Part shown: piece by piece, positions 44,871 to 58,132 of the stretch
How the letters are laid out: each line of letters starts with the position of its first letter
How positions within the stretch are numbered: position 1 is the stretch's first letter
Assembly (NCBI RefSeq): GCF_001083785.1
Contig: NZ_LAVL01000003.1
Location: 119,409-183,408 of the forward strand
Reading direction: 5' to 3'
DNA from: Nonomuraea sp. SBT364
GTDB lineage: Bacteria > Actinomycetota > Actinomycetes > Streptosporangiales > Streptosporangiaceae
Length of the DNA stretch: 64,000 nt
Program-made: the position numbers and the translations under genes
Notes under the pieces: model-generated
Seen by the model: only the letters and a program-made list of their open reading frames with translations
The model's database searches: none
Told to the model about the DNA's origin: nothing

Positions 44871-45691
44871 GAGAGGCCCCATTCCTCCTGGAGCCGGGCC
44901 GAGGCGGCTCGGTGCCGCGGGTTGAAGGCGGAGAAGAACGCCTTGCCGCATTCGAGGTCGTCGAGAGCGGACGTGATCTCCTCGCGCAGGTACGGCCTGG
45001 CCTCGTCGGGGGTGAGCCTCGGCATGACCGGCAGGTCGGGGGTGGCGTCGGGATACTGCCTTCTGCCCAGCTCCCACAGCTTGCCGAGGAAGCGATCCTG
45101 CTCCAGGGTGCCGATGCGGCCGGGCTTCTCCGTCGGGACCGGATACCCCTTCGAGCGCAGGCATACGGCGTAGTCGTGGGCCAGCGCCACCAGTTCGGGG
45201 TCGTTGTCGAACTCGCGCTCGTCGAGCGCCTGGTGGGCCCGCGCGTGCTGCCGGTGGAGGTCCTCCATGCCGGTGACGTCCTTGCCGAAGACGGCCTTGA
45301 TCGCCCGGGTGTAGCAGACGCGGTCCGCTTCCCGGTAGGCCACCTGCTGGCTGGGGGACAGGGCCTCGATGTACTTCTCGTTGGGAATGTGCGGGGGCAC
45401 GTCCACGCCCGCAGCCTCCTCCGTCGTGGGATAGACGTGCCCGGAGAAGACCGTGTAGCCGTACTTTTGCCGATATTTTAGTAAAGACGGGTAATGGCCG
45501 TCGGCGCGGCGGAGGACCTCCGCCGACGGCGTGAACGCCGGCACCGAGGGCCTGTACTTGAAGCCCCGGTCCGCCATGCAGGCGGCCATCGCGAACTCCT
45601 GCTGCCACCGCTTGCCCGTGCCCCCGGCGTGGCCGCCGGACGCCGTACAGCCCACCAGGGTGAAGGCCGCCACGGCCGCCAGGACCCTCAC
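44867..45691 (-). CDS. Lipoprotein of unknown family (PadR operon, TTA codon)
   Basis: 274 residues: short signal with lipobox LVGC (about 12-15), then a soluble Cys-containing domain (MAACMADRGF; VCYTRAIK; YAVCLRSKGYPVP; LDDLECGKAF). The pattern of x-A-x-C-M-x-x-x-G and AVCLRSKGYPVP resembles actinobacterial small-lipoprotein families but no function is known. A TTA Leu codon is present at 45482-45484 in an AT-rich stretch. GTG 45691 overlaps the membrane gene stop (GTGA). Confidence 0.82.
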   Translation of the reverse strand: MRVLAAVAAFTLVGCTASGGHAGGTGKRWQQEFAMAACMADRGFKYRPSVPAFTPSAEVLRRADGHYPSLLKYRQKYGYTVFSGHVYPTTEEAAGVDVPPHIPNEKYIEALSPSQQVAYREADRVCYTRAIKAVFGKDVTGMEDLHRQHARAHQALDEREFDNDPELVALAHDYAVCLRSKGYPVPTEKPGRIGTLEQDRFLGKLWELGRRQYPDATPDLPVMPRLTPDEARPYLREEITSALDDLECGKAFFSAFNPRHRAASARLQEEWGLS

Positions 45692-46578
45692 AGGACGAGC
45701 TTCCGCCTGGTGGCGAACGGCGTCGCCGCCGCACCGAGAGTCAGGACGGCCAGCAGCCCCCAGTGGGCGATCTCCTGGCGGGAGGCCGTGGACAGGTGCT
45801 CGCCCAGGTCCGCCGTGGCCGGCAGGAAGTAGGCGGCGGCCGCGACGGCCCACCGGCCGTCCCGCGTCACGTGCCCCGCGTAGACGGCGGCCACCAGCAA
45901 CGCCGCCTCCAGGACGACCCGTACCACGGTCTGAGCGCCGGGGGCGGCCAGGTCACCCCACCCCGGGTCCGCCCCGGCCGCGACCGGCAGGGCCAGGAGC
46001 CACCACCACGACCGCCTGCGCGGCGGGTCGGCGCGGGCGGCCAGGACGAGCAGGCCCAGCACCACGAGGGCGCAGGAGGTGGCGGTGGCGACGGGCCCGG
46101 CGTTGCCGTACAGGGCGGGCCCGCCCTCCCAGGGGCCGCCGGGGAGGACGGGCAGGAGCGTGCGGTCGAGCCACGGCTGCCCGAGAGTGATCGCCACGCT
46201 CTTGCTGCCGGTCAGCGCCAGCACGGGCAGCGCGAGCCGGACCCACCCGCGCAGGACGGCGAGGAGGCCGAGCGCGGACAGGGCGACCCACAGGCCGGTC
46301 TCGGCGGTGTACGGGATCAGCGCCGCCAGATTGACCAGCGCCAGGGCCACGACACCGAGGTGCAGGCCGTCGGCCCAGGCCGGCCCCCGCGCCGCCTCGG
46401 TGAGCCGCGCGCGCATCCCTCCGGCGACCAGGGCGGCCGCCTCGCGGGCCGGAGGGAGGGCGCGTCCGGGCTCGGCGGTGTCGAGGAGCACGTCGAGCAG
46501 TTCGTCGCCGTGGTCGGAGCGGTAGCCGGAGGGGTAGGCGCGCAGGAGTAATCGGTAGCGCCGCTCCAGCCGGGTCAT
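45688..46578 (-). CDS. Multi-pass membrane protein, PadR partner (TTA codon)
   Basis: 296 residues with about seven helices. The N-terminal cytoplasmic part (RYRLLLRAYPSGYRSDHGDE) matches the permease-prefix type domain usually next to PadR regulators. Trp/Gly-rich helices follow. ATG 46578 overlaps padR by four bases. A TTA codon lies at 46549-46551 (Leu 10). Function unknown, likely an envelope-stress or transport-linked membrane protein. Confidence 0.8.
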   Translation of the reverse strand: MTRLERRYRLLLRAYPSGYRSDHGDELLDVLLDTAEPGRALPPAREAAALVAGGMRARLTEAARGPAWADGLHLGVVALALVNLAALIPYTAETGLWVALSALGLLAVLRGWVRLALPVLALTGSKSVAITLGQPWLDRTLLPVLPGGPWEGGPALYGNAGPVATATSCALVVLGLLVLAARADPPRRRSWWWLLALPVAAGADPGWGDLAAPGAQTVVRVVLEAALLVAAVYAGHVTRDGRWAVAAAAYFLPATADLGEHLSTASRQEIAHWGLLAVLTLGAAATPFATRRKLVL

Positions 46579-46910
46579 CCCGCCGTCGCTCCGAGCTGGC
46601 GCCGGGTGACCACCGAGGCGGCCTGCTGCATGCGTCTGGCCTCGGCCTGGACCAGGCCGGTGCCCTCGTCGGTGATGCGGAAGTAGCGGCGCTTGCGGCC
46701 GTTGACGACCTCTTCGCGCTCGACCTGGATGACGCCGGCGGCCGCGAGCCGGTCGAGCGCGCCGTAGAGGGTGCCGACCGCCAGCGTGATCCTGCCGTCG
46801 GACAGCTCCACCACCCGCTTGAGTATCGCGTGGCCGTGCAGCGGGCCGTCGAGGAGGGCGGCGAGCACGAAGTACGCCTGCTCACTCAGGCCCGTCGATC
46901 CCTTCGGCAT
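46575..46910 (-). CDS. PadR-family transcriptional regulator
   Basis: 111 residues of the compact PadR-s2 type: LSEQAYFVLAALLDGPLHGHAILKRV, GRITLAVGTLYGALDRLAAAGVIQ and the wing GRKRRYFRITDEGTGLVQAE. It should repress its own operon with the membrane and lipoprotein genes behind it. ATG 46910 lies 12 bases after a perfect dyad. Confidence 0.92.
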   Translation of the reverse strand: MPKGSTGLSEQAYFVLAALLDGPLHGHAILKRVVELSDGRITLAVGTLYGALDRLAAAGVIQVEREEVVNGRKRRYFRITDEGTGLVQAEARRMQQAASVVTRRQLGATAG

Positions 46911-46921
46911 GCGGGCACCAT

Positions 46922-46938
46922 ACTTCGATGCCCGAAGT
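46922..46938. promoter_or_regulatory. Operator dyad before padR
   Basis: ACTTCG (46922-46927), spacer ATGCC, CGAAGT (46933-46938), perfect six-base arms. It lies 12 bases upstream of the padR start (minus strand) in the promoter position, and is a likely autoregulatory site. Confidence 0.6.
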
Positions 46939-46950
46939 GCGGCAAGGCGA

Positions 46951-48342
<1,392 letters not shown>

Positions 48343-48366
48343 GAAGCGACTCCCCTTCGTGATCGC

Positions 48367-48387
48367 ATGCCTACGTATCGTAAGCAT
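48367..48387. promoter_or_regulatory. Near-perfect dyad upstream of the M1 peptidase
   Basis: ATGC-C-TACG, spacer TAT, CGTA-A-GCAT (48367-48387): arms of nine bases with one mismatch. It lies 25 bases before the peptidase start on the minus strand and covers a likely -10 (TACGAT). Possible repressor site. Confidence 0.45.
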
Positions 48388-48416
48388 CCACGAAGGAGCC
48401 GCTGATCACCACCGGT

Positions 48417-50108
<1,692 letters not shown>

Positions 50109-50186
50109 CATCCACTCAGGGACGATGCACCGTTATCGATCGTTTACCCTTGACGTTCGCGCTGATGACCAGGGGAGGGCGGCACG

Positions 50187-52301
50187 ATGCGAAAGCGGCG
50201 GGTGCTGCGTTTTCTGCTGATCACGGCAGGCGCCGGCATGCTCGTGCTGGCCGCGCTGTTCGGCATCGCCTGGGCGATGACCCCCATCCCCGACAGCACG
50301 CAGAAGGACGCCACGGCCCAGGGGTCGGTCATCTACTACCGCGACGGCAAGAGCGTCATCGCCCGCCAGGGCATGAACCGCAGGGTCGTCACGCTGGACA
50401 AGGTGCCCAAGCACGTCCGCGCCGCCGTCATCGCCGCCGAGAACCGCTCCTTCTACGAGGACGGCGGCGTCTCGGTCAAGGGCACGACCAGGGCGCTGTG
50501 GTCCACGCTCACCGGCCAGCAGCTCCAGGGCGGCTCGACCATCACCCAGCAGCTCGTGCGCAACTACTACAGCGGCCTGAGCCAGGAGCGGTCGGTCACG
50601 CGCAAGTTCAAAGAGATCATGATCTCGCTGAAGGTCGACCAGTCCAAGTCCAAGGACTGGGTGCTCGAGCAATACCTCAACACCATCTACTTCGGCCGCG
50701 GCGCCAACGGCGTCCAGGCCGCCGCCCAGGCCTACTTCGGCAAGGACGTCGAGGACCTGAGCGTCGCCCAGGGCGCCTACCTGGCCGCCGTCATCCAGCA
50801 GCCGAGCCGCTTCGCCGACCCCGAGGGCGCCGACCTGGCCGCCGCCGAGGCCCGCTGGCGCTCGATCGTCGAGGCGATGGTCCAGACCCGCGCGCTCACC
50901 GCCGGTGAGGCCGCCGAGCAGAAGTTCCCCAAGCTCAAGGCGCCCAAGAAGCCGTTCCAGCTCAAGGGCCAGGCCCAATACATGCTGGAGCAGGTCACCG
51001 CCGAGCTCAACCGGCGCGGCTACACCGACGAGGACATCAACGGCGGCGGCCTGAAGATCGTCACCACGTTCGACAAGAAGCTCATGGAGGCCGCCGAGCG
51101 CGCCGTCAAGGAGACGCTGCCCGACGGCACCCCGAAGAAGCTGCGCACCGGCCTGGCCGCCGTCGACCCGGCCACCGGCGAGGTCGTCGCCTTCTACGGC
51201 GGCAGCCCCGACAGGTCCAAGTACGACAACGCGTTCTCGGCCAAGGTGATGGCCGGCTCCACGTTCAAGCCCTATACGCTGGCCGCCGCGCTCGACAACG
51301 GATTCGGCCTGTCCACCAGGGTCAACGGCAACTCGCCGATGCGGGTGGCGTCCGACCCGGACAACCCCATCCCCAACGACAGCGGCCGCTCCTACGGCCG
51401 GATCGACCTGGTCTCCGCGACTCAGAACTCGGTCAACACCGCCTTCGTCGACCTCGCCCAGAAGGTCGGCCCGGAGAAGGTCGCCGCGACCGCCGAGGCC
51501 ATGGGCCTCCCGGCCGCCCAGCTCGACCAGCACGTCCAGGCCGCCACGTTCCCGCTGGGCGTCGCCTCGGTGAGCGCCGTGCAGAACGCCTCGGGCTTCG
51601 CCACCCTCGCCAACGGCGGCGTCCACATGGAGACGCACGTCGTCAAGAGCGTCACCGACGCCGGCGGCATGAAGGACGTGGTCAAGCCGGAGGCCACCCG
51701 CGCCGTCAACGAGCAGGCCGCCGCCGACGCCACCTACGCGATGCAGCAGGTCGTGCAGTACGGCACGGGCACCGCGGCGCGGCTCTACGACCGTCCCGTC
51801 GCCGGCAAGACGGGCACCACCGACGACTCCCGCGCGGTCTGGTTCAACGGCTTCACGCCGCAGCTCGCCGTGGCCGTCGACATGTTCCGCGACGACAACA
51901 AGACCGTGAGCATCCCGGGCTACGGCGTGCAGTTCGGCGGCCAGCTCCCGGCGCGGATCTGGCGGGCGTTCATGGCCGAGGCGATGCAGGGCGAGCCGGT
52001 CGAGCGCTTCCCCGAGCCGTCGCGCTACGGCTACCAGCCCGACTACGGCGCGCCCGAGCGCGACCAGCGCCGGCCTGAGACGCTGCCCACCGACGAGGCG
52101 CCGGACGACTGGACGGAGACCCCGCCCTCGCCGGACGCCACCGAGCCGCCGATCCCCGAGCCCTCCACCCCGCCGGACGACAACCCGGACGAGCAACTGC
52201 CGGAGGTCCCGGACGAGCAGCCGGGCCCGCCGACCGGGGCCCCGGCCGAGCCCACGGGCGGCCCTCCCGAGAACGGCGGCCGCCCGACACCCGCCGCCTA
52301 G
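50187..52301 (+). CDS. Bifunctional class A penicillin-binding protein
   Basis: 704 residues: N-terminal membrane helix (about 8-30), GT51 glycosyltransferase (AAENRSFYEDGGVS with catalytic Glu; QGGSTITQQLVRNYY), transpeptidase with SxxK (AGSTFKPYTLA), SxN (NSVNTAF) and KTGTT motifs, and a long Pro/Glu/Asp-rich tail (about 600-704). Polymerises and cross-links peptidoglycan. ATG 50187 follows GGGGAGGG by about eight bases. The tail has no PASTA domain. Confidence 0.95.
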   Translation: MRKRRVLRFLLITAGAGMLVLAALFGIAWAMTPIPDSTQKDATAQGSVIYYRDGKSVIARQGMNRRVVTLDKVPKHVRAAVIAAENRSFYEDGGVSVKGTTRALWSTLTGQQLQGGSTITQQLVRNYYSGLSQERSVTRKFKEIMISLKVDQSKSKDWVLEQYLNTIYFGRGANGVQAAAQAYFGKDVEDLSVAQGAYLAAVIQQPSRFADPEGADLAAAEARWRSIVEAMVQTRALTAGEAAEQKFPKLKAPKKPFQLKGQAQYMLEQVTAELNRRGYTDEDINGGGLKIVTTFDKKLMEAAERAVKETLPDGTPKKLRTGLAAVDPATGEVVAFYGGSPDRSKYDNAFSAKVMAGSTFKPYTLAAALDNGFGLSTRVNGNSPMRVASDPDNPIPNDSGRSYGRIDLVSATQNSVNTAFVDLAQKVGPEKVAATAEAMGLPAAQLDQHVQAATFPLGVASVSAVQNASGFATLANGGVHMETHVVKSVTDAGGMKDVVKPEATRAVNEQAAADATYAMQQVVQYGTGTAARLYDRPVAGKTGTTDDSRAVWFNGFTPQLAVAVDMFRDDNKTVSIPGYGVQFGGQLPARIWRAFMAEAMQGEPVERFPEPSRYGYQPDYGAPERDQRRPETLPTDEAPDDWTETPPSPDATEPPIPEPSTPPDDNPDEQLPEVPDEQPGPPTGAPAEPTGGPPENGGRPTPAA

Positions 52302-52305
52302 CGCG

Positions 52306-54318
<2,013 letters not shown>

Positions 54319-54403
54319 ACAGCCAGGCTCTCACACCGCCGGGATCCACCCGTTATCCGCCGACCGGTGTTTGGGACGGCGGCAGGGGCGTAGTTTACGG
54401 ATC

Positions 54404-55555
54404 GTGGATCTCGACTTCGTCTGCGCACACGCCGGGCGCGCCCCGGCCGCGCTCACCCGGCGCGACGTCGCGCGCGCCCTGCTGGCCGTGGCCTCGGGGG
54501 TGGCGCTGGTGGCGCTGCCCGACCTGCGGCGGGCGATGATGGCCGCCGGCAACCCGTTGTCCGTACGGTTCTGGGAGTCGGCCAGGTCGGCGCTGAGCTC
54601 CATCGAGTCGGGCGCGGCCACCGTGGGCGACGTGCAGCGCTGGGTCGAGTCGACGGGGACCGAGCCGATCCTCATGACGCCGAGCTACTTCGTGTGGCCG
54701 GAGGAGGACGAGCGCGGGCCGGTGGCGCAGGAGATGTTCGGGCGGCTGGTGGCCCACCTGGAGGAGCGGGTGCGGTCGGGCGAGATCGACCCCGACGCGC
54801 TGGTGGCCGGCGACCAGCCCGCCCGGCGCGCGTACGAGGAGCTCCAGGAGCAGTGGCTGGCCACGCCGCTGGCCGACGGGCGGGTGCCCGGGTTCGCGGT
54901 CAGCGACGAGCAGGACGAGGAGCTGTTCGCGGCGTTCGACGAGGAGGAGGCGTTCGCGCTGTCGGAGCTGCAGCGCATCCTCGGCGAGCTGGACAAGCTG
55001 CCGGAGCTGCCGATCGCGGAGCTCGACCGGGCCGCGACCCGGCTGCGCGAGCTGCTCGGCGAGCCCGGCTATCCGGGCAACGTGCTGCGGGCCTGCGCGG
55101 GCTTCGACGACCGGCCGATCCCGGTGGACGAGGCGGAGCTGTGGCTGGCGGTGGCGGCGGGCATCGCCGGGCCGATGTCGGACCTGTCGGAGGAGGCCAA
55201 TCTGCTGGAGGAGTTCGCCGACCTCGACCGCGAGGTCAGCGTCGAGGACTCGGTGCTGGCCAACCTGTGCGCGCTCCAGCACGCCGACTGGCTGGCGGCG
55301 GTGGCCGCCCTGACCAGGCTGGGGCCGGGCGCGCCGGCGTCGCCGGAGCGGATCGCCCAGCTCGTCGCCGAGTCGGAGGACATCGACGGCTACGACGAGG
55401 ACCCGGGTGACCTCGACGCGACCGAGGCGTTGTTCGTGCCGGTGGTCGCGCTGTGGGCGCAGCTCGGCATCGTCGACGAGGACGAGACGCTCACCCGGCT
55501 GGGCTGGTGGGGTCTGCCGAAGGCGCTGGAACGCGCCTGGTCACCCGCTGACTGA
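54404..55555 (+). CDS. Conserved acidic hypothetical protein
   Basis: 383 residues, acidic, mostly helical, no signal peptide or membrane helix that is convincing (ALLAVASGVALVALPDL near residue 40 is hydrophobic but short). Contains WPEEDERGPVAQEMF and many EE/DE stretches. No family recognised. GTG 54404 (VDLDFVCAHAG) lies seven bases after TAGTTT, with no ribosome-binding site, suggesting leaderless transcription. 3' end overlaps the acetyltransferase gene. Confidence 0.75.
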   Translation: MDLDFVCAHAGRAPAALTRRDVARALLAVASGVALVALPDLRRAMMAAGNPLSVRFWESARSALSSIESGAATVGDVQRWVESTGTEPILMTPSYFVWPEEDERGPVAQEMFGRLVAHLEERVRSGEIDPDALVAGDQPARRAYEELQEQWLATPLADGRVPGFAVSDEQDEELFAAFDEEEAFALSELQRILGELDKLPELPIAELDRAATRLRELLGEPGYPGNVLRACAGFDDRPIPVDEAELWLAVAAGIAGPMSDLSEEANLLEEFADLDREVSVEDSVLANLCALQHADWLAAVAALTRLGPGAPASPERIAQLVAESEDIDGYDEDPGDLDATEALFVPVVALWAQLGIVDEDETLTRLGWWGLPKALERAWSPAD

Positions 55556-55834
55556 GTCGTCGAGCAGGCCCTTGAAGTCGGGGTGGCGCTCGATGTAGGA
55601 GGCCACGTAGGGGCAGAGCGGCTGCACGGTCAGCCCGGCGTCGCGGGCCTCCTCCAGGGCGTGCTTGACCATGCGGCCGGCCAGGCCCTGCCCTTCGTGC
55701 TCGGGCGAGACCTCGGTGTGCGTGAAGACGATCTTGGTGGGCAGCAGACGATAGTCGGCGAACCCGGCGACCTTGCCGTCGAGGAGGATCTCGAAGCGGC
55801 TTTCCGCCGAGTTGTCGACCACTTCAATCGGCAT
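55541..55834 (-). CDS. Small GNAT-like N-acetyltransferase (YidJ/DUF4442-like)
   Basis: 97 residues: the compact GNAT subset with VSPEHEGQGLAGRMVKHALE (acetyl-CoA loop Q/RxxGxG/A) and LTVQPLCPYVASYIERHPDF (CPY-x-x-x-I-x-x-H-P motif typical of Gcn5-like stand-alone proteins). Substrate unknown. ATG 55834; the stop of a 57-residue membrane gene overlaps it by 11 bases, so they form a unit. Confidence 0.88.
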   Translation of the reverse strand: MPIEVVDNSAESRFEILLDGKVAGFADYRLLPTKIVFTHTEVSPEHEGQGLAGRMVKHALEEARDAGLTVQPLCPYVASYIERHPDFKGLLDDSVSG

Positions 55835-55997
55835 CTTTCACGCTTTCCTGCCGTAGCTCGGCCTCGTGCGGGACCTCGATCTTCGAGATCTGCTTGTTCA
55901 TCGACTTGATCAGCATATACAGCGCCAAGCCGATGAGGGCCACGACGGTGAAGCCGAGGATGCCCGGACTGACATCACCTGCTGCTAGAACGGTCAC
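55824..55997 (-). CDS. 57-residue single-pass membrane protein
   Basis: Short gene: GTG 55997 to TGA 55824, overlapping the acetyltransferase start. Protein: VTVLAAGDVSPGIL, helix LGFTVVALIGLALYMLI (about 13-31), then KSMNKQISKIEVPHEAEL with charged tail. It resembles small actinobacterial membrane proteins that end in a coiled/charged stretch after KSMNKQ. Coupled to the acetyltransferase. Confidence 0.7.
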   Translation of the reverse strand: MTVLAAGDVSPGILGFTVVALIGLALYMLIKSMNKQISKIEVPHEAELRQESVKDAD

Positions 55998-56039
55998 ACA
56001 TCCAGTCTGCCACCCGGGGGCGGTGCTCCGACCGGCGGC

Positions 56040-56924
56040 TCAGTGGCAGGCCGGGGAGGTCTCCTCGGCGTGGATCCCGGCGAACAGGTCGTCCTCCGGC
56101 AGCTCGGTGTCGACCAGCGAGCGGGCCAGGTGGTAGTCCTCGGTCGGCCAGATCTCCTGCTGCAGCTCACGCGGGCAGACGAACCACCAGCCGTCGGGGT
56201 CGACCTGGGTGGCGTGCGCCTTGAGCGCCTCGTCGCGGATCTCGAAGTAGTCGCCGCACGGCACCTTGGTGGTCACCTCCCACTTGGCCGGCCGGTCCTC
56301 CCAGCGGGAGATCCAGTCGGCGTACGGGGAGCCCATGCCGCGCTCGTTCATCGCCTCGTGCAGCGCCTCGAACCGGGCCCGGTGGAAGCCCATCTGGTAG
56401 TAGAGCTTCAGCGGCTGCCACGGGTCGCCGGTGCCCGGGTAGCGGTCGGGGTCGCCGGCCGCCTCGAACGCCTCAACCGACACGCGGTTGGTCATGATGT
56501 GATCGGGGTGCGGGTAGCCGCCGTCGTCGTCGTACGTGATGATCACGTGCGGCCTGAACTCGCGCACGGCCGCCACCAGCGGCGCCGAGGCGTCCTCCAG
56601 CTTCTGCAGGCGGAAGCAGCCCTCGGGCAGCTCCTCCTCCTCGCTCTCCGGCAAGCCCGAGTCGACGAAGCCCAGGAAGCGCTGCTGCACGCCCAGGATC
56701 TCGCGGGCCCGGGCCATCTCCGCCCTGCGGACCTCGGCGATGTTCGCCACGATCTCCGGCCGGTCCATCTTCTCGTTCAGCACGGAGCCGCGTTCACCGC
56801 CCGTGAGCGTACAGACCAGCACGTCAATGCCTTCGCGGACATAACGCGCCATGGTGGCTGCGCCCTTGCTCGACTCGTCGTCGGGGTGGGCGTGGACGGC
56901 CATCAGCCTCAGCGGTGCACTCAC
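56040..56924 (-). CDS. mca: Mycothiol S-conjugate amidase
   Basis: 294 residues, a LmbE/PIG-L zinc amidase. Cleaves mycothiol S-conjugates during detoxification. Zinc motif AVHAHPDDESSKGAATMARY and HPDHIMTNR, with ITYDDDGGYPHPDH. GTG 56924 with AGGAGA upstream. The divergent DUF4307 gene and greA next to it are the usual actinobacterial arrangement. Presence implies mycothiol metabolism. Confidence 0.95.
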   Translation of the reverse strand: MSAPLRLMAVHAHPDDESSKGAATMARYVREGIDVLVCTLTGGERGSVLNEKMDRPEIVANIAEVRRAEMARAREILGVQQRFLGFVDSGLPESEEEELPEGCFRLQKLEDASAPLVAAVREFRPHVIITYDDDGGYPHPDHIMTNRVSVEAFEAAGDPDRYPGTGDPWQPLKLYYQMGFHRARFEALHEAMNERGMGSPYADWISRWEDRPAKWEVTTKVPCGDYFEIRDEALKAHATQVDPDGWWFVCPRELQQEIWPTEDYHLARSLVDTELPEDDLFAGIHAEETSPACH

Positions 56925-57059
56925 GGGCTCGATGTCTCCTCAGTAGGGACCGATCAGTTGCCCAGAGAGGTTAGTTTCTGCTGGGCGGTCGCGAGGGCGT
57001 GACCCCCGCGGGCGACAATTGTCTCGGATAACGCTCAGGGAGTGCAGGGAGATTCCGCC

Positions 57060-57479
57060 ATGGCCACCAGAGATGTCGGGAACGGACCCGTTCTCGGCAC
57101 ACCCGCCGACTTTCCGGACCGTCCCGAGCGGGGCGGGCGGCTCGTCGTGCACATCGTGATCGGGGTGCTCGTGGCCATCGTCGCGGGTGGCTGGGGCTAC
57201 GTGATGTGGTCCATGACGGGCACCGCGACGGGCGCCAAGGCGCAGGTGGTCTCGTTCCGGATCGATGATGCGGCCCGGGCCGAGGTAACCTTCACGGTGC
57301 ACAAGCCCGACGACAGCTCGGCGGTGTGCCGGATCAGGGCCACGGACGTGAACCACGGGGAAGTAGGCAGCAAGGAAGTAAGAATTCCGGCTGGTGAGGG
57401 TAGTAAGCCCCGCAAGGAGAGCCTGGACACCAGTGCCCAGGCGACATCCGTCCACGTCCAGTACTGCAATCTCGTATAG
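57060..57479 (+). CDS. DUF4307 family membrane protein
   Basis: 139 residues: basic/proline-rich N-terminus, one membrane helix (VVHIVIGVLVAIVAGGWGYVM, about 29-49) and an extracytoplasmic beta-rich domain (AQVVSFRIDDAARAEVTFTV, DDSSAVCRIRATDVNHGEVG). DUF4307 is a conserved neighbour of mca and greA; function unknown. ATG 57060 with AGGGAG ahead. Confidence 0.88.
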   Translation: MATRDVGNGPVLGTPADFPDRPERGGRLVVHIVIGVLVAIVAGGWGYVMWSMTGTATGAKAQVVSFRIDDAARAEVTFTVHKPDDSSAVCRIRATDVNHGEVGSKEVRIPAGEGSKPRKESLDTSAQATSVHVQYCNLV

Positions 57480-57587
57480 TGAGACATTTGGGGAAGCGTT
57501 CCAGGCGTTGACTTGTTAGCCTTTCGCAATTCAACCGTACGCGACCTTCAGTGATCTCAGGGCCCCCTAGGCAAGCAAGGAGAACCC

Positions 57588-58088
57588 GTGGCCGACTCTC
57601 GCGATGAGAACGTCACATGGCTGACGCAGGAGGCGTACGACCGCCTGAAGGCCGAGTACGAATATCTCTCGGGGCCCGGGCGTGTCGACATCGCCAAGAA
57701 GATCGAGGCCGCGCGTGAAGAGGGCGACCTCAAGGAGAACGGCGGCTACCACGCGGCCAAGGACGAACAGGGCAAGATGGAGGCCCGGATCTTCCACCTC
57801 CGTCAGATCCTGGACAGCGCCCAGGTGGGCGAGGCCCCCAAGACCGAGGGCGTGGTCGGCCCCGGCATGACCGTGACGATCCGCTTCGTGGGCGACGACG
57901 ACGAGGTGACTTTCCTGCTGGCCTCCCGCGAGGAGAGCGGCGCGCCGATCGACGTCTACTCGCCCAAGTCCCCGCTGGGCGCGGCGATCAACGGCAAGAA
58001 GATCGGTGAGAAGGCGACCTACAGCATGCCCAACGGCCGCCAGAACACCGTCGAGATCCTCGAGGCTGTGCCGTACATCGGCAACTGA
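57588..58088 (+). CDS. greA: Transcription elongation factor GreA
   Basis: 166 residues. Rescues backtracked RNA polymerase by stimulating transcript cleavage. Coiled-coil N-domain (WLTQEAYDRLKAEYEYL; KIEAAREEGDLKENGGYHAAK with the acidic tip DLKEN) and FKBP-like C-domain (LLASREESGAPIDVYSPKSP; KKIGEKATY). GTG 57588 follows AAGGAGAA. TTGACT (57508-57513) upstream may be its -35. Confidence 0.96.
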   Translation: MADSRDENVTWLTQEAYDRLKAEYEYLSGPGRVDIAKKIEAAREEGDLKENGGYHAAKDEQGKMEARIFHLRQILDSAQVGEAPKTEGVVGPGMTVTIRFVGDDDEVTFLLASREESGAPIDVYSPKSPLGAAINGKKIGEKATYSMPNGRQNTVEILEAVPYIGN

Positions 58089-58102
58089 CCCCCGAAGACC
58101 GG

Positions 58103-58132
58103 CACCGCCGGGCCCACGACGGCCCGGCGGTG
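58103..58132 (+). promoter_or_regulatory. Hairpin spanning the NlpC/P60 start codon
   Basis: CACCGCCGGGCC (58103-58114), loop CACGAC, GGCCCGGCGGTG (58121-58132): a perfect 12-base stem. Its last three bases are the GTG start codon. With no U tract it may end greA transcripts inefficiently or hide the start codon of the downstream gene. Confidence 0.6.
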
